Source: Atherinomorus stipes (Eukaryota; Chordata; Actinopteri; Atheriniformes; Atherinidae). Taken from it: a stretch of DNA of 64,000 nt. Positions 12,765 to 25,800 of the stretch are shown piece after piece. Position 1 is the stretch's first letter. Every line of letters starts with the position of its first letter. The stretch is taken from NCBI GenBank assembly GCA_023101725.1, contig JALJCO010003488.1, forward strand, positions 124,001 through 188,000, read 5' to 3'. Under the pieces are notes generated by a model. It searched no databases and was not told the DNA's origin. It saw only the letters and a list, made by a program, of their open reading frames with translations. The position numbers and the translations under genes were made by a program.

Positions 12765-12770
12765 AAAAAA
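12695..12770. repeat. poly-C tract joined to (GAAA)n microsatellite
   Basis: C17 followed by about 12 GAAA units. It is followed by GGGGTGTCAAACATAAGG, the terminus of a common fish hAT-like repeat. Confidence 0.95.
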
Positions 12771-12917
12771 AAAGTAGTGTCTGAACCAGGGGTGTCAAAC
12801 ATAAGGCGCGGGGGCCAAAACCGTCCCGCCAGAGGGTCCAGTCTGGCATGTGTAAGTAAAAAGTAGAAATATATTAAACTGAAAAAGCACTCGGAGAGCG
12901 CAGACCTCCGCCAAGCA

Positions 12918-13290
12918 AGGGCTGGACAATTAATCAAATTTTAATCATGATCATAAAAACACTGTTATCGAAGAAGTACGATTAATCCTGAAGTGAACAG
13001 ACTGGTGGAGTTATAGGAAGCAAACTGCAGGAGTATAGAACAGGAATGCATGTAGACTGAATATTCATTTTTATTGCTGTTATTATCTTAAACAATATTC
13101 TTATTTTACTCCTTTACTTGTTTATAATTTATTTCCAGTTTTATTTTTTTTTAAAGTTATATCTGAAGTTGAGTTTTGATGGTTCAATAAACACTTTTTA
13201 TAAAATCAACTAATAATCGTATTAATCGTGAGATCAATATCAGTAAAAATAATCGTGATTATAATTTTTTCCATAATCGTCCAGCCCGAC
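12918..13290. mobile_element. 373-bp hAT-like non-autonomous element with 8-bp target duplication
   Basis: The termini AGGGCTGGACAATTA and TAATCGTCCAGCCC are inverted. GCCAAGCA is duplicated at 12910-12917 and 13291-13298. Removing it rejoins an older repeat (GACCTCCGCCAAGCAGCTCG). The interior is AT-rich and non-coding. Confidence 0.85.
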
Positions 13291-13298
13291 GCCAAGCA

Positions 13299-13975
13299 GC
13301 TCGACTCCCTTATTTTTGTGTGTTCTGAAAAATAGTATCTGGAATTTTCTCTGGATCTGGATCAACTTTGGAAACATTCTAGAACTCATTGAGATCCTTT
13401 CCTGTAAATTTTTACCAAACACTCGGGCCATTTGTGTGGAGTTATATGGAAAAATCACAAAAATTTGGCCTATTAGGGTGATGATGATGTAAGACTGTTT
13501 AGGCGTTGGTAAGCAGGTTGAAGACCTGTTAAAATCCTTGATACCATGGGGTGTCGGTCAGAACACACAGGCAGAGTCGGTTCGGACCTCCAAAGGGCCC
13601 TATAGGCAAAATTCTGGTAAGGGGCCCTCCTAACAGAACTGGAAAAACTTTCAACAGTTGCACATGACACCCAGTGCTTTAAACATAAAAATATATTGCA
13701 CATACTGCATGATGAAGCTGGCTCATCTGTGCCTGTCCTACATTAACCTGGCTCTGTCCCCCCACTGGCTGCTTGTAGTAGAAAACTTAAGCACAGCACC
13801 TGTTATATGGATATATGGCTAATATTAATCCATCTCCATCAAACTGGCTGTGCTTGTTTTACTTATACTTCAAATGTAGGCAATTATTTATATTATCATT
13901 TAGCATACAAATGATTTATTTAGCACTATCGTCAGAATATTTTATAAGTTTCAGTTCTTATATTCTTATAAGATG
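13299..13975. other. older interspersed repeat then unassigned DNA
   Basis: 13299-13470 continues the repeat split by the hAT-like element. Nothing recognised after that. Confidence 0.4.
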
Positions 13976-13976
13976 T

Positions 13977-14525
13977 AGAGTTGTCCTCAAAATGAATCAT
14001 ATCCTACAATTAAAGAAGGAAAGAAAATCAGCTGTCAGGGAAATAAGTTGAAATTGACAAAAGTAATAAATAAAAATTCTATGAAAATCATATTGATTTT
14101 GAACTGTGGTTTGAAAGAAATATTGAACACAAACACACAAAAATAAACAAGTAAACAAGCATGATGGGGCTCTGAAGCTAAAATGTTGTCGAGTAACAGT
14201 TTGAGACAATCACTGAAATCAGATGTTTTCTGTAATGTTCAAAAAGACGTCTGCACCTGCTGACAGATATTTGGGTCCACTGTTCATGGGAAAGGTGCTC
14301 TCATGTGTCTGGGACAGTTTTGTTTGTTCGTTTGTTTGTTTGTTTTAAATTATATTTTCAACCATAATTCAAAATCCATATTTTACTTCACTAAATTATA
14401 ATTTTGTAATTTTTTAAAAGATTCATTATTAGTTTCTTTAGTTTCCTGTTATTTGAATTAGCTACTATTGTTAATTTAACGTTTTCTTTAATTGGAGGGT
14501 ATGAATCATTTTGAGGACGACTGTG
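13977..14525 (-). mobile_element. Tc1-like non-autonomous copy 1
   Basis: The ends AGTTGTCCTCAAAATGA and TCATTTTGAGGACGACT are inverted. Read on the minus strand, the middle resembles the C-terminus of Tc1 transposase (compare [20 protein letters not shown] in copy 2), with the catalytic part missing. Copies 2 and 3 are at about 18525-19022 and 19262-19745. Confidence 0.7.
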
Positions 14526-15062
14526 CCTGTTGGTTATCCAAGCAAACAAAATGAAATCTTGGTCAATATTTATCCATTACTTTCTATTTTTTTTTTTGTA
14601 AGTACAGTTGTAACTTCAAAACTGCAACTAAACTGATAGAAGCCAGCAAGATGCACCACAAGAGTACCTAACTGCAGTTACAATGACCGACAAGGGTGCC
14701 TCCATACTTCCAATCCATACAGGAAGTCTTATGCGGAAGTAAGTTAAATACCGCCAATAGCAAATATCTGCAGCTTGCAAACAGATGTGTGTGGTGTAGT
14801 CGGGTGGTTAGGGTTAGGAGAAGGGTCAGGGGTCGGGTTAGATTTTAGTAAGGTACATGAAAAAGAAACTTCTCACTGGGACTTCCGGCATGGATTGGAT
14901 ATATGGCGGCGTACGGTGGCTGCAGTTGGGTCCCTCTCAGATCCACGGGGAAATGGAGCCCCCCCCCAATTTAGGTCAAACATGGACGAGTCCCTCCCAC
15001 TCTCCCACCAAGAGAGAGAGTTAACTGGCTGCTTTTCCCGCGGTTCATTCTCGTGTTCTTTA
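14526..15062. other. intergenic DNA, no gene seen
   Basis: Unique-looking AT-rich DNA. The open frame 14775-15074 has no recognised domain. Confidence 0.4.
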
Positions 15063-15292
15063 GCCCTATTCTGACTGGATTAGTATTATATAGGGACCAC
15101 ATGTAATTTGTAATAATTACAGAGGTTGTCTGTGATTTTAATCCAGTGTGAATCGGTCATGTCTGTGAATTTCAGTCAAATCTCAGACTTCAGTTATCCA
15201 GTGTGAATGCGCCACATAAAAAACAGACGTCGGGGGGTAATTTATTTATTACATGTGGTCCCTAGATAATGCTAATCCCGTCAGAATAGGGC
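15063..15292. mobile_element. 230-bp TIR element
   Basis: GCCCTATTCTGACTGGATTA at the left and TAATCCCGTCAGAATAGGGC at the right form imperfect inverted ends extending about 45 bp (ACCACATGTAAT / ATTACATGTGGT). Non-coding. Confidence 0.8.
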
Positions 15293-15869
15293 TTTTCTTT
15301 CTCCTTTTCTCACACATCCCTTAACTCCGCTTCATCTCCCACTTCTCCTCTCCAGCCTGATGTGCTGGGAATGCGGGACACATGCGCGATGGGCGGTAAC
15401 GTTGTCAAGTTTTTAAATTTTTTTTCAAATCCTTCGCGGGGCCTCTATTAGTTTGCTGGGCCCTATGCAACATGCGTATTGGGTGAACCGGTACTGCACA
15501 CAGGACTCGTACATTCTGTCTCTGAGCTCTTGGGCAGTTTCTTCCACCTCATGCTTCTCATTTGCTCTGACATGCACTGTGAGCTGGAAGCTCTTACACA
15601 GACAGGTGTGTGCATTTCCTAATCACGTCCAATCAGTTTAAAGGTTGAATGTGGAACACGGACAGAACAGCGACATCACGTGTGTCTAGGTTGACCAACA
15701 GTCTGCAGGATGTCCAACAAATAACGCAGAGGAGTTTATAACTGACAGCTAACGTTAGCAAACAAGTTAGCTTACCCCCCCCCCCCCCACAGACGACCTG
15801 TGGGGTTTTTTTTGTTTTTTTTTAATATAGCTTTTAATAAAAAATGTTCCATATTCAACCTTTAATTAA
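15293..15869. other. intergenic DNA, no gene seen
   Basis: It holds a poly-C run at about 15775-15789. No recognised coding content. Confidence 0.4.
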
Positions 15870-16161
15870 ACACAGTTGGCCTCCAAAGAAGAAGTAGAGC
15901 CATCTGAAGGAGGATCAGAAGAAATGGACGGCATATGAGTTAAATATGAGTCACTGCAAAGGCTCTGAATACTTACGACCATGTAATATTTCAGTTTTTC
16001 TTTTTTTAATAAATTTGCAAAAATTTCTACATTTCTGTTTTTTTCTGTCAAGATGGGATGCTGAGTGACATGAATGAGGAATAAAATGAACTTTTTTTTT
16101 CAGTAAATGCCTGCAATGAAACAAAGAGTAAAAAGTTTAAAGGGGTCTGAACACTGTATAT
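15870..16161. mobile_element. 3' end of a Tc1-like element
   Basis: The words AAGGCTCTGAATACTTACG and AAATTTGCAAAAATTTCTAC, and the end AAAGGGGTCTGAACACTGTA, are the 3' region and right terminus of a salmonid-type Tc1 element. The left end and transposase are absent. Confidence 0.65.
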
Positions 16162-16412
16162 TGGCTTATCCGGGGAGGGGTGGAAGGGGGTCTTTAACCT
16201 CTCACTTCTTACAGTTTTAACACAGTGGTCATTTGTCACTTTAATTGTTCTACATGGTGACTCTGACTTGCTTCCCTACAACTCAAACAAAGCCTGATGG
16301 AGAACAATGGTTGTCACTCAGGATTTGGACAGACAAAGGGATGTCCCGGTCCTGGGTCACCTCTGGGTCGGCCAGGTCCCCTCAGCAACAGCCTGATTAA
16401 TGCAAACACAGC

Positions 16413-16426
16413 GTTGCCATGGAGGC
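16413..16426 (+). promoter_or_regulatory. candidate X-box (RFX site)
   Basis: GTTGCC-AT-GGAGGC matches the imperfect inverted repeat bound by RFX factors (GTTGCCATGGNAAC type) at all but two positions. RFX together with FOXJ1 controls many motile-cilium genes, including axonemal dyneins. The site ends 69 bp before ATG 16495, which fits a core-promoter position if translation starts there. Its central ATG also opens a short out-of-frame ORF. It is a motif match only. Confidence 0.45.
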
Positions 16427-16494
16427 CGAGACGCAATCAGTGCCCACACTCCCCGGGACCGACCCAGGACAGCAGAGCGCCGGAGGACGTGGAC

Positions 16495-16845
16495 ATGGAG
16501 TCACCTGCTGCTGAGGACCAGAGGCTGGAGTTCATCGCAGAGTACGTGCTGAGAACTCTGAAACTGAGCAGGGAGAAATGGCAGAAGTGCGTTTCCAGCG
16601 AGGACCACCGGCAGGTGTTGGAGGAGTTCCTGGACAAGGCCGAGCGCAGGACTCTGCTGGTGTCTGTGACTGCTGCCGGGCAGCTGCAGCCCACCGCCTC
16701 CCTCGCTGCTGGATCCAGAAGCAAAGCTGTTTACTTTATGAAAAAAGACCAAACCAGACTGAGTCCGGAGTCCCTGCAGGACAGCCTGGTCTACGGGGAC
16801 TTGTCCTACGCTCCACTGGAGCAGTTTTCTGCTCTAGTCGAGGAG
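16495..16845 (+). CDS. dnah9: dynein heavy chain exon 1
   Basis: Residues 1-117, ending in phase 0 at a gtaagc donor. It carries the family N-terminus [15 protein letters not shown] followed by [10 protein letters not shown] and, near the end, [13 protein letters not shown] 16495 has G at -3 and +4 and leaves nine residues before the conserved block, as in short-headed paralogs. The frame stays open upstream to ATG 16297, which would add 66 Pro/Ser/Gly-rich residues unlike the family. A third ATG at 16419 is out of frame and would act as an overlapping upstream ORF. Confidence 0.88.
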
Positions 16846-19800
16846 GTAAGCAGCAGCATATGTTAATTATTGTTAGATGCAGGAGGCCTGTTGCGCACAT
16901 GTGTGTGTGTGTGCGTGTGCGTGTGTGTGTGTTAGATAGATGATCCTCATGTGCTGGTGACTCACTCTAGTGACTGAATATAAGTGGATTTCATTTACTT
17001 TTTAAAACGTCTCAGCTGTAAATCCCCGCATTAAAGCAGGTGAATTCAGTCAAAAGTCAACTCATTAATCCCTTAAAGGTACAGTGTATTTAAAAAAAAG
17101 GTGGATAATAGAAAAATTTTATATATATTCCAAAACTGTTTTTCTATTGATGTGTAATTGCTTTACTAGAATAGCTGTTATATGTTTATTTTCTTAGAAT
17201 AAGTCATTTATATCTACTTGCTGGGGGTGCACAGACATGGAGGCTGCCATATTTGTGCCTCCATTTTTACTACAGTGTCCCTAAATGGACAAAACAATGT
17301 GTATAGTGAGAACCCTCTGAATTGAACAACTGTAGTAGTTTAATTGTAGTACAGTCATAGCTACAGTGTAGCTATGACTGTTCTACAATTGTAGCTGCTA
17401 CACCTGAGACCACTGGATCCACTCACAGATGAAAACATCTTTATGTCTGGGAGAATTTTGGCCACTAACGGCCACCGTACATTCACAATGATGGTATGAA
17501 GCTATTTGAAAGAAAATATGTTTTCTTCCAAATACCCATCTTTACCACTAGATGTCAATATTTCTTGCACACTGTACCTTTAAATCGATTCTTTTGCTAA
17601 GGCTACATGCAAAGAAGAGGTTTTTTTTTTCCATTTTAAAAATAGGCAGATTTAAAAAGAGGTCTATTTTTAACCCCAAAAAACAAACCAAAGGCTTCAA
17701 AGCTGAAGTGATTAAATATGGTATCAGTAAATGTTTATTACTCCCTAAGTGTGGCTAAATTAGCATAATTGCTAAAAAAAAAAAAAGCTAAAATGGATAA
17801 TAGATTAAATCAATTAATAGAACTTTATCTACATGCTTTAGTTTACAGTTTGTAAAAGTAACTGAATGTAATAAACTGCTGAAAATAAATGGCTGAAACT
17901 ACTAATGAATATCTTAGACGGTTGAATGCAGCTAGCTAAAAGTTAAGGAATGTTGAAATGGTTAGTTTTTGCTGTCTTTGCAGTGGTTTGATTAGAAACC
18001 CGGCTTACGTGTCCTGGGTGTAAGTTTAATTGTATGTACTAGGGATGGGCGATATGGACTAAAAAATGTATCACGATAATTTCTCTTATTTATCACGGTA
18101 ACGATAAGTGACGATAAAAACTATCAGCATAATGTTTTGTATTATAAATCTGTCACTAAATTCTGTCTTGAAAGCCCTAAAAAATACTAGAAGCCACTAA
18201 ACTAAATCAATTAAGTTCAAGTAGTGCACCTGTATTGCAAAACTGTAGTGACACCAATCAAACAAGTCTGAAATATGAGACCAAATTCCACCTTTATTCA
18301 AACGATGCTAACAGCAAAACTAACTTGGCTTATTAAGAAAAAACAAAGTAGCGCGACTGCAAACACAACCTGATAAATTGTCATCTCAATAAAACGATAA
18401 ATTCAAATTGTTATCGTGGGAAATTTCTTTGACGATATATCGCACACAATAAAATATCGCCGATCCCTAGTATGTACTCTATTAGGGCTGGGCGATATGG
18501 ACCTAAAGTCATATCCCAATATATTTATTTAACTCCAATAAAAGAAAAGACTAATTTCACAATAGTAATTAAAAAAACAAAAAAGAAAAGAAACTAATAA
18601 CAGATAAAAATTTACTGAATTATCATTTAAAGAAATAAAATATTGCTTTTGAATTGTGGTTGGAAATAATAATAATTAAAAACACAAACAAACAAATCTG
18701 TCCCACATCAGAGCACCTTTCCCATGAACAGTGGACCAACATACCTGTCAACAGATGCAGACGTCTGATTGGACGTTACAGAAAACACCTGATTGCAGCG
18801 ATTGCCTCAAAGTGTTCCAATAAAATTTTAGCTTCAGAGCCCCATCATACTTATTTACTTGTTTTATTTTTGTGTGTTTGTGTTCAATATTTCTTTCAAA
18901 CCACAATTCAAAATCAATATGATTTTCATTACTTACTTACTTTTGTCAATTTCAACTTATTTCACTGACAGCTGATTTTTTTCCTACTTTAATTGGGAGT
19001 TATGAACAATTTTAGAGACGACTGTATATCCTGATATTTTTATTGCAAAGTGGACGCAAATGTTTTGTCACAGTCAAAGCTAAACATGACGTCACAAGTA
19101 AAATTCAATTTAAAGCAGCTGGATGACATAATGCTCAGCTGTTCATAGAAGAATAAGATTTTAATGCAAATAAGGAACATATAATATATAATTATAATTG
19201 CATAAGAAAAACCGTGATAAAGGCAGCATTTACAGTTTGTAAAATGACAAAATAAAAAAGTCTACTGCCAGTGAAATAAAATTAAAATTGACAAAAGTAA
19301 TTATAAAAAATAAAAATCATGACATTGATTTTGAATCGTGGTTCAACAGAAATTTAAAAAAAACAAACAAACAAAAATAAAACAAGTAAACAAGCATTAT
19401 GGGGCTCCTGAACAAAAATGTTAAAATAGCAACACTTTGAGACAATCACTGTGATCAGGCATTTTCTGTAACGTCCAATCAGACGTCTGCACCTGTTGAC
19501 AGGTATGTTGATCCACTGTTCATGAACAAGGTAGTCTAATTTATCTGAGACAGTTTTGTTTGTTTGTTTGTTTTTTTAAATTCATTTTTCAGAGCCACAA
19601 TTCAATCACTGTCATAGTTTAGGAAATTATAATATAGTAAATCTATATTTGTTGTTTCTTTATTTCAGTTTCTTGTTATTTGAATGACTGTTGTGAATTT
19701 GGCCTTTTGTTTAACTGGAGTGAGTCTAAACCTTCGGCCGGTACTGTAACAGCCAGGCACGCCCCGCTCCCGTACAGTCCTACATTTATATGATCTTCGT

Positions 19801-22800
19801 GTATTTAAATGGTGCTGGAGTCCTCCGCCAGTAACAATGTGAGACTAACCCACAGCAAGTATGGAAGCAGAAATTCAACACCCTCAGAGTTAAATTCAAC
19901 ACTTGCCCATAGTTTGTATGGAAAACACTGAAAAGTGTCAGATTAACACTTTTCAAAGTGTTAAAATGACTAACACTGTTACAGTGTTAATTAACCAACT
20001 CTTGTTTGGTTAAACTTTAACACTAATATGGATAATAGCTACACTGAGTCAGTGTTGAAAGTTCACATACTGGAGTTGCTTTTAAACAATAGTTTTATTT
20101 TATTTCTTACGTGTGGCCATTTGCTATACACAGCAGTGATGGAGTTATGGTTTTTATTATACCCCTCTGACTTATCAGGAATGTTAACTTATTGGTGCGT
20201 GCAGTTGTCTGGGAACTCGTTTTTCCGAGATACGAGCTTGTAATTTGCAGAGGACCCCGAGATTGTAGATTTAAAGATGTCTGCGTCCAGTATCATTATT
20301 ATGTTTATCAAACTTACATAAGATATTTTCTGTTCATAAGTTTCAAGTGTAAACAGCACCGAGTTGTTGTTATTGAATTTTACGGTCTCACAGCGGTCTC
20401 TTTTTCTTTAAAACGCCGCGTGATTATGTGTTTATTGAACACACACATTAAAATTAGCTGTTGTTGTCATGGTAACATTGTTATAACATCTGCGTTATAT
20501 TTCTAGTTAAAAATAAGTTATTTTCTAGCTGTTCCAGCTCACAAATAGGCTTTTTTTTGGAGATTTCTATGTTTCCCAGAGTTGGTGCCACTGGAATGCA
20601 CCATATGTTCTCCAGCCTGAGAAACATGTACCTTGCTTCATAAGTTTTAAACAAACATTATTGTCAGCATTTGCAGGGTTTTTCACCAAGGGGCAAACCC
20701 TGCTGGAAAAGTGTGACACCAGGAAGTGAAGTTTTTAATTGCAATTCTTTCTTCACCTGCTAGGAGCTCCAAAACAGAGCAAATCCCCACAGACTCCCAT
20801 GTTAAAAGGCCAGAAATAAACATGTTTACAGCAGAAATAAACATGTTTACAGCCTGGTTCAAAAAGTCATTTTGGTTTATCAGGTCAAGTTTACCTTGTC
20901 AACTGTGAGGGGGGTGAATTTTTTATAACTCATCAGTTTAGATGTTATTTAATCTTAAAAATGACACATAACTGGGGCCGTGTTCTTTTGATTGACATGC
21001 GGCAGACTGGATGTCGGCCTGCCGACCGGTGGCTCCTAGTTGGCTCCTTGTGTGCTCACGGTAAGGTCTCAGTCTGCAGCAAAGTAGCAAAATGGTGGTT
21101 TTTAGTCAGTTAACACCAAGTCCAAACATGCCTTACCTTTATTCCGCCACTCAGGAGGCTAATCTTCGTTAGCTCTTGTTGATTTCGAGTTAGCTTGGTT
21201 CACATTTAGCCCACAGTGCGTTGGCTGTCAATCATTTTCCCCAATACCGTGCTTTGCCTTTAAGTATTTTCCGAGAGTGACGACACACGTAACATGGCAA
21301 GATGGCGATGGTGGGACACGCCCACCTGGCTTCACTTTCCCCTATTCAGACGTAACCGGATACTACATCTATCTCTATTCATGGTCTATGGTTATCACAC
21401 ATCAACATACGGGGGAAAATCAGGGGATCACATATACACTTAACTTACGGTGCAGAATGGAACAAGCAGTGCCACAAAGCATGATGGGAAATATTCATAT
21501 AAAACCCCTACAGGACCAATCAAACAATACCTGGATATTCAGACAACATTCCAGAGTATTAAATCTTTCAACGCCATGATGGACTCAAACAAACCTGGAA
21601 GGACTTTTTTTTCCTGAATATTGTCATACTGACAGTTTTTCTCTCCCATCCAAATAAAGATATAATTAAAAAAAAAAAAACTAAATGTGCTTTTAAAAGG
21701 AAAGGCTGATGTACCTTTTCTTCCTGGAATGTAACCTTTACCGGTGCATGCATCAGTGTCTGCTGAAACATACCGACTCAGTCATGACTCGGGGACCATG
21801 CTTCCTTTCGCTCCTGCAGGTCGTGGCTCCGCTGCTCTCCAACAGTAGAAACCACTCTGCGTGGCCTCAGGTTGTGTCTCAGGACGTCAGGCGCCACATT
21901 GACGCCCTGAAGACCAGAGTGTTTGTCATGTCAGGCCGAGTCCAAGGCAAAACCCTGCTGCCTCTCCCTGCAGGCTCCGAGAGAGCCGAACAAGCTGCCC
22001 TGGAGACGGACAAAAGGTAAGCAGGACGCAAGACATCACATCAAGACATGCTTTGTCCTGCTTGTACATCCTGAAATGGTTTACCTGTGCAACATGACAG
22101 GGGGGGAACAGTGGATGAGCGCATTATCCACTCCTTAGAGTCGGCAGTGATTGAGTGGAGCCATCAGATCCGCGCTGTCCTCCGGAAAGACTCTTCTGAG
22201 GCTCTGCTGGAAGGCAAAAACCCCACACCTCACGCTGAGCTGCTCTTCTGGAAGAACAGGTCAGCATCTCTGTTTTTACAGAAACAAAATCCTCTGGCAG
22301 CTTCAGAAAACCTGGTTTCAGGGTCATAGCCGGGAGGTGATAGCAGGAGCCTGCAGGATCTCACAGTTGGATTGTTGCTTGGAATTATTCCCCGTCCTAC
22401 CAAATGAAAACACTACCTGCTGCGTAAATCTGTTTTTAAACCAGAATTGTTCCTAAATTAAAACAGATCTACATGTATTGGCAGTAATTATGTCCCACTG
22501 ATGCTCTGCAGAAGGCCGTACCCAGTAAGACTGGAGGAAAGCGCTGTCAAAGATGACAGAGCATGTCGAAAGTTTTCACCTCACAGAAGAGTTCGGGATA
22601 TATTTACACTCATATTAAATTATGATGGATTTACTGGATCAGCCAAAGTCAGCACAAGGATGAAACACATCCACCTTCCCGTTATATGCTGAGAAATGTT
22701 ACTGTAACCAATAAAAGTGCTTTTATTTCTGAGTGACGGGAAATAAACCAGCTGCTGAAAGAGATCGGTCTACAGCTGATGGATGTGTTTCATATACATA

Positions 22801-25800
22801 ATTACCAAAACTCTCAGACACGCTTTTACAGTCAGACCAAGAAGCCGGTCCAGGACTCAGAATCAAACATGCGATACAAAGATGCTCGATATCAGCAAAC
22901 TGGATCGAGTTGTGAGGCGTGTGTACGTTCAGGAAGTTGATTTTTTTTATCTGAAACCAAAAATTTAAAGACAAACTAGTTCTTTCTGTTTCTGTTTCCA
23001 AAATAAAATACTCTATAATGACATGTTAGCTTTTTCCTGACTTATGTGCAGAGAATGAAACAGAAAACCAGAAAAGAGTGTGTCAATTCACTAAACCAGC
23101 GGTCCTGCTTAGATTTCTGCATCAAATCTCAGCAATCATTAATTTTTTTCTCCTTTCATATTGTGCACTAAAATGTAAAACAGAATGGTTTTAATCCAAT
23201 TTTTCATTATTTCTCATCTTTAATACCAGATGGTGTTGTATTAAACATGGTCACCTGTAAGGATCAGGCCTCTGTGGTCCATTTTAACTCTTTATTCATC
23301 TTTCAGGACCTCAGTAGCATGATGAAGATCCTCACCCAGCCACGACAGCTTAAACCTCCTCCTCATTCCCCAACCAGGAGTTGAAGGTCGACCAACTTTG
23401 CAGGAGCGGATCCTTCTCTCATTGGATCATGTGACCCGGAGCGCCGACCCAGAACCCACATTCACTACATGAAAACAGTCTATCCGTGTCCTGGAATCGT
23501 GTTTGCAGACCACTTTCACCAGCTGATAGTGAAGTCATGGAGCCTTAAAGCAAAACGCTCCAGGTCACATGATCAATGAGAGACGGATCCGCTCCTGCAA
23601 AGTTACCATGTCTGGTTTATGAGGAGGGCAGCCCCCTCAGAGCCCCCACATGTGTCAGTGCTGTAGGTTAATCGTAGAAATCATCTGTTATTACTGACAT
23701 TAGGCCGATGTTTGGGTCAGAAGTTGCATGGTGTCCCTTTAAAAAAAACTTTGCTTTATTATTTCACCCTGAACTTCTGTATTTTTTGACTGTGCAGTGA
23801 CTTCGTAACTTTTTAAATAAGAAACTCCAACGTTGCAGTTTTTTATCACCTGGAACTAACAGAGCTTTATCTAAAAACATCCCACAAACACAAAGGGCTT
23901 AAAATAATCTCAAATCTCTCTACAAATGTGACAAAAACCTTTTTGTGTCTTTTTTTTCTTTAAAGATATGCAGATTTGGAGTCCATCCACTCCCAGTTAA
24001 ATGCTTCAAAAATAAATAAGATGGCCGTGCTGCTGGAGGCGGTGGAGAGCAGCTACTCTCCTGCTTTCATGAAGATGCGACAGGACGTCCTTGCAGGTAA
24101 TGAATTAAGGACTGAACCTTTATTCATTCTTTTTTCCCATATGTGGTGAGTGAAAGCAGAAATGAGGTGATATAAACAGGTTATTTTTAAACCAGCTTTG
24201 GAGCAGGCAGAGGACATCTCCGTGTGCCTGAGGCCGCTGCAGCGTCTGTTTGAGGACTTGGAGAATGTGGAGTTTCCTGATGTCAAGGATCAAATCCGCC
24301 CTCTGATGCACACGGTATGTCTGGTGTGGGCCAACTCCAGACACTACAACACCCCAGCACGCCTCGTCGTCCTGCTGCAGGAGACCTGCAACCTCCTCAT
24401 ACAGCAGGTCAGCTGTTTGTTTTTCTGTTTTCGCTGCAGAGTTGTCAGACTGCCACACTTTCCAGACATCACCTGTCACTTCACAGAAGGTTGTTGCTGC
24501 TGCTTGTTTCTTTGTTCGTGGATTTTCTGAAGTTCTTCTGAGAGCAGAACGCTTTCTTTTCCGTCTGCTCACTCATGGAGACTTTTGACTGTTGAATTTC
24601 TCATTGCTTAGCTCCTTTTTTTGTTGTTTTTGTTCCTGGAAGCAAACTTCTGTCAAAAACAAATACTGTGCCAGAAACTCTCCCAGGAAAGAGCTGTCAG
24701 GCACCAGGGCTATGAAAAAATAGACAAGCCTGGGGCGATTTGTGCTTCTGGCCCTTATGAATGTCCCTCCCCAAGTCACCAGCCTAATGAGAGAGACAGG
24801 TATGAAGTCCATGGCAGGGAGCCACAGCACATACTGTGGAAATGAGTTCAGTTGGAAAACAAACAAGTCTGTTCAGGTGGAAAAAAACTAGCAAAAAGCT
24901 ATAGCCTAATGCAGCCAAACGCCAAACCAGACTGTCCACCATTGCTGGGGGGCGTTTCTGTACATGTGTAATTACAACAGATGAGAATCGGACTTTTTTT
25001 TTTAACAACATGGAGGAAATGTGGAAGGACGTCACATTCCTGGTTGTTGGAACATCAGAGGAAATCTTTAATGTGGTAATAAGTGAAGAAGAAGATCACA
25101 GACATTTATTTCATGAAGATTTCTGCTGTCTGTGACAAAAACTGGACGGTGCTGCTCAGTCCACTGATGTCAGTGTGTTCGTATCGGGGAGGAATATCGG
25201 ACACACAGAGCAGAGGAGGAATAACTTGCTGCTACGGCGGAGAAAAGAAAGGATTTAATCCCCAACAACGAAAACACGATACATTATGGTGAACACTCAT
25301 TAATCTGACACTTTATTTTACGTATCTATGCTCCCGAAAATGACGCACCACATAACATTATAATGCTAGCTAATGCTAACAGAGACAGCTGTGGCGTTGC
25401 TGAGAGTTAATGACTAATCTGGGAGATATTGTGAAATATAACGTTATTTGCTCTGATCAGGGCAACGTTGGGACCAGAAAATAAAAACAGTTCAGTCACA
25501 AACACAAACGGATCAGGAAGACGGTGTCCTGCAGCCTTTAGTTTCATCTGCAGGACATGTGAAGCTACGTGGTCTGTACAGTCCTTAAACAACACCAACA
25601 GCCAAATATGTGATTAAATAGAAAAGTAACCACCTTTGAAAGAGTTTATTTTTTTAAACTTTGATAAGTAATCATGAGATGTGTGTGTTATTCCAGTGTT
25701 GCTTGACATTAAAACCAGTTTCCAGAGATGAATAATAGTTTAAACCAATGCTCCGATGTAAAAAAAAAAAAAAAAAAAAAGTCAGAATACTTTGGAGATC

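Noticed and set aside
16297..16494. In-frame N-terminal extension of the dynein from ATG 16297
   Set aside because: The extra 66 residues are Pro/Gly/Ser-rich without family similarity, and the X-box candidate lies inside this stretch. Kept only as an alternative start.
24120..24572. 150-residue minus-strand ORF over exon 5
   Set aside because: Antisense shadow of a conserved dynein exon.
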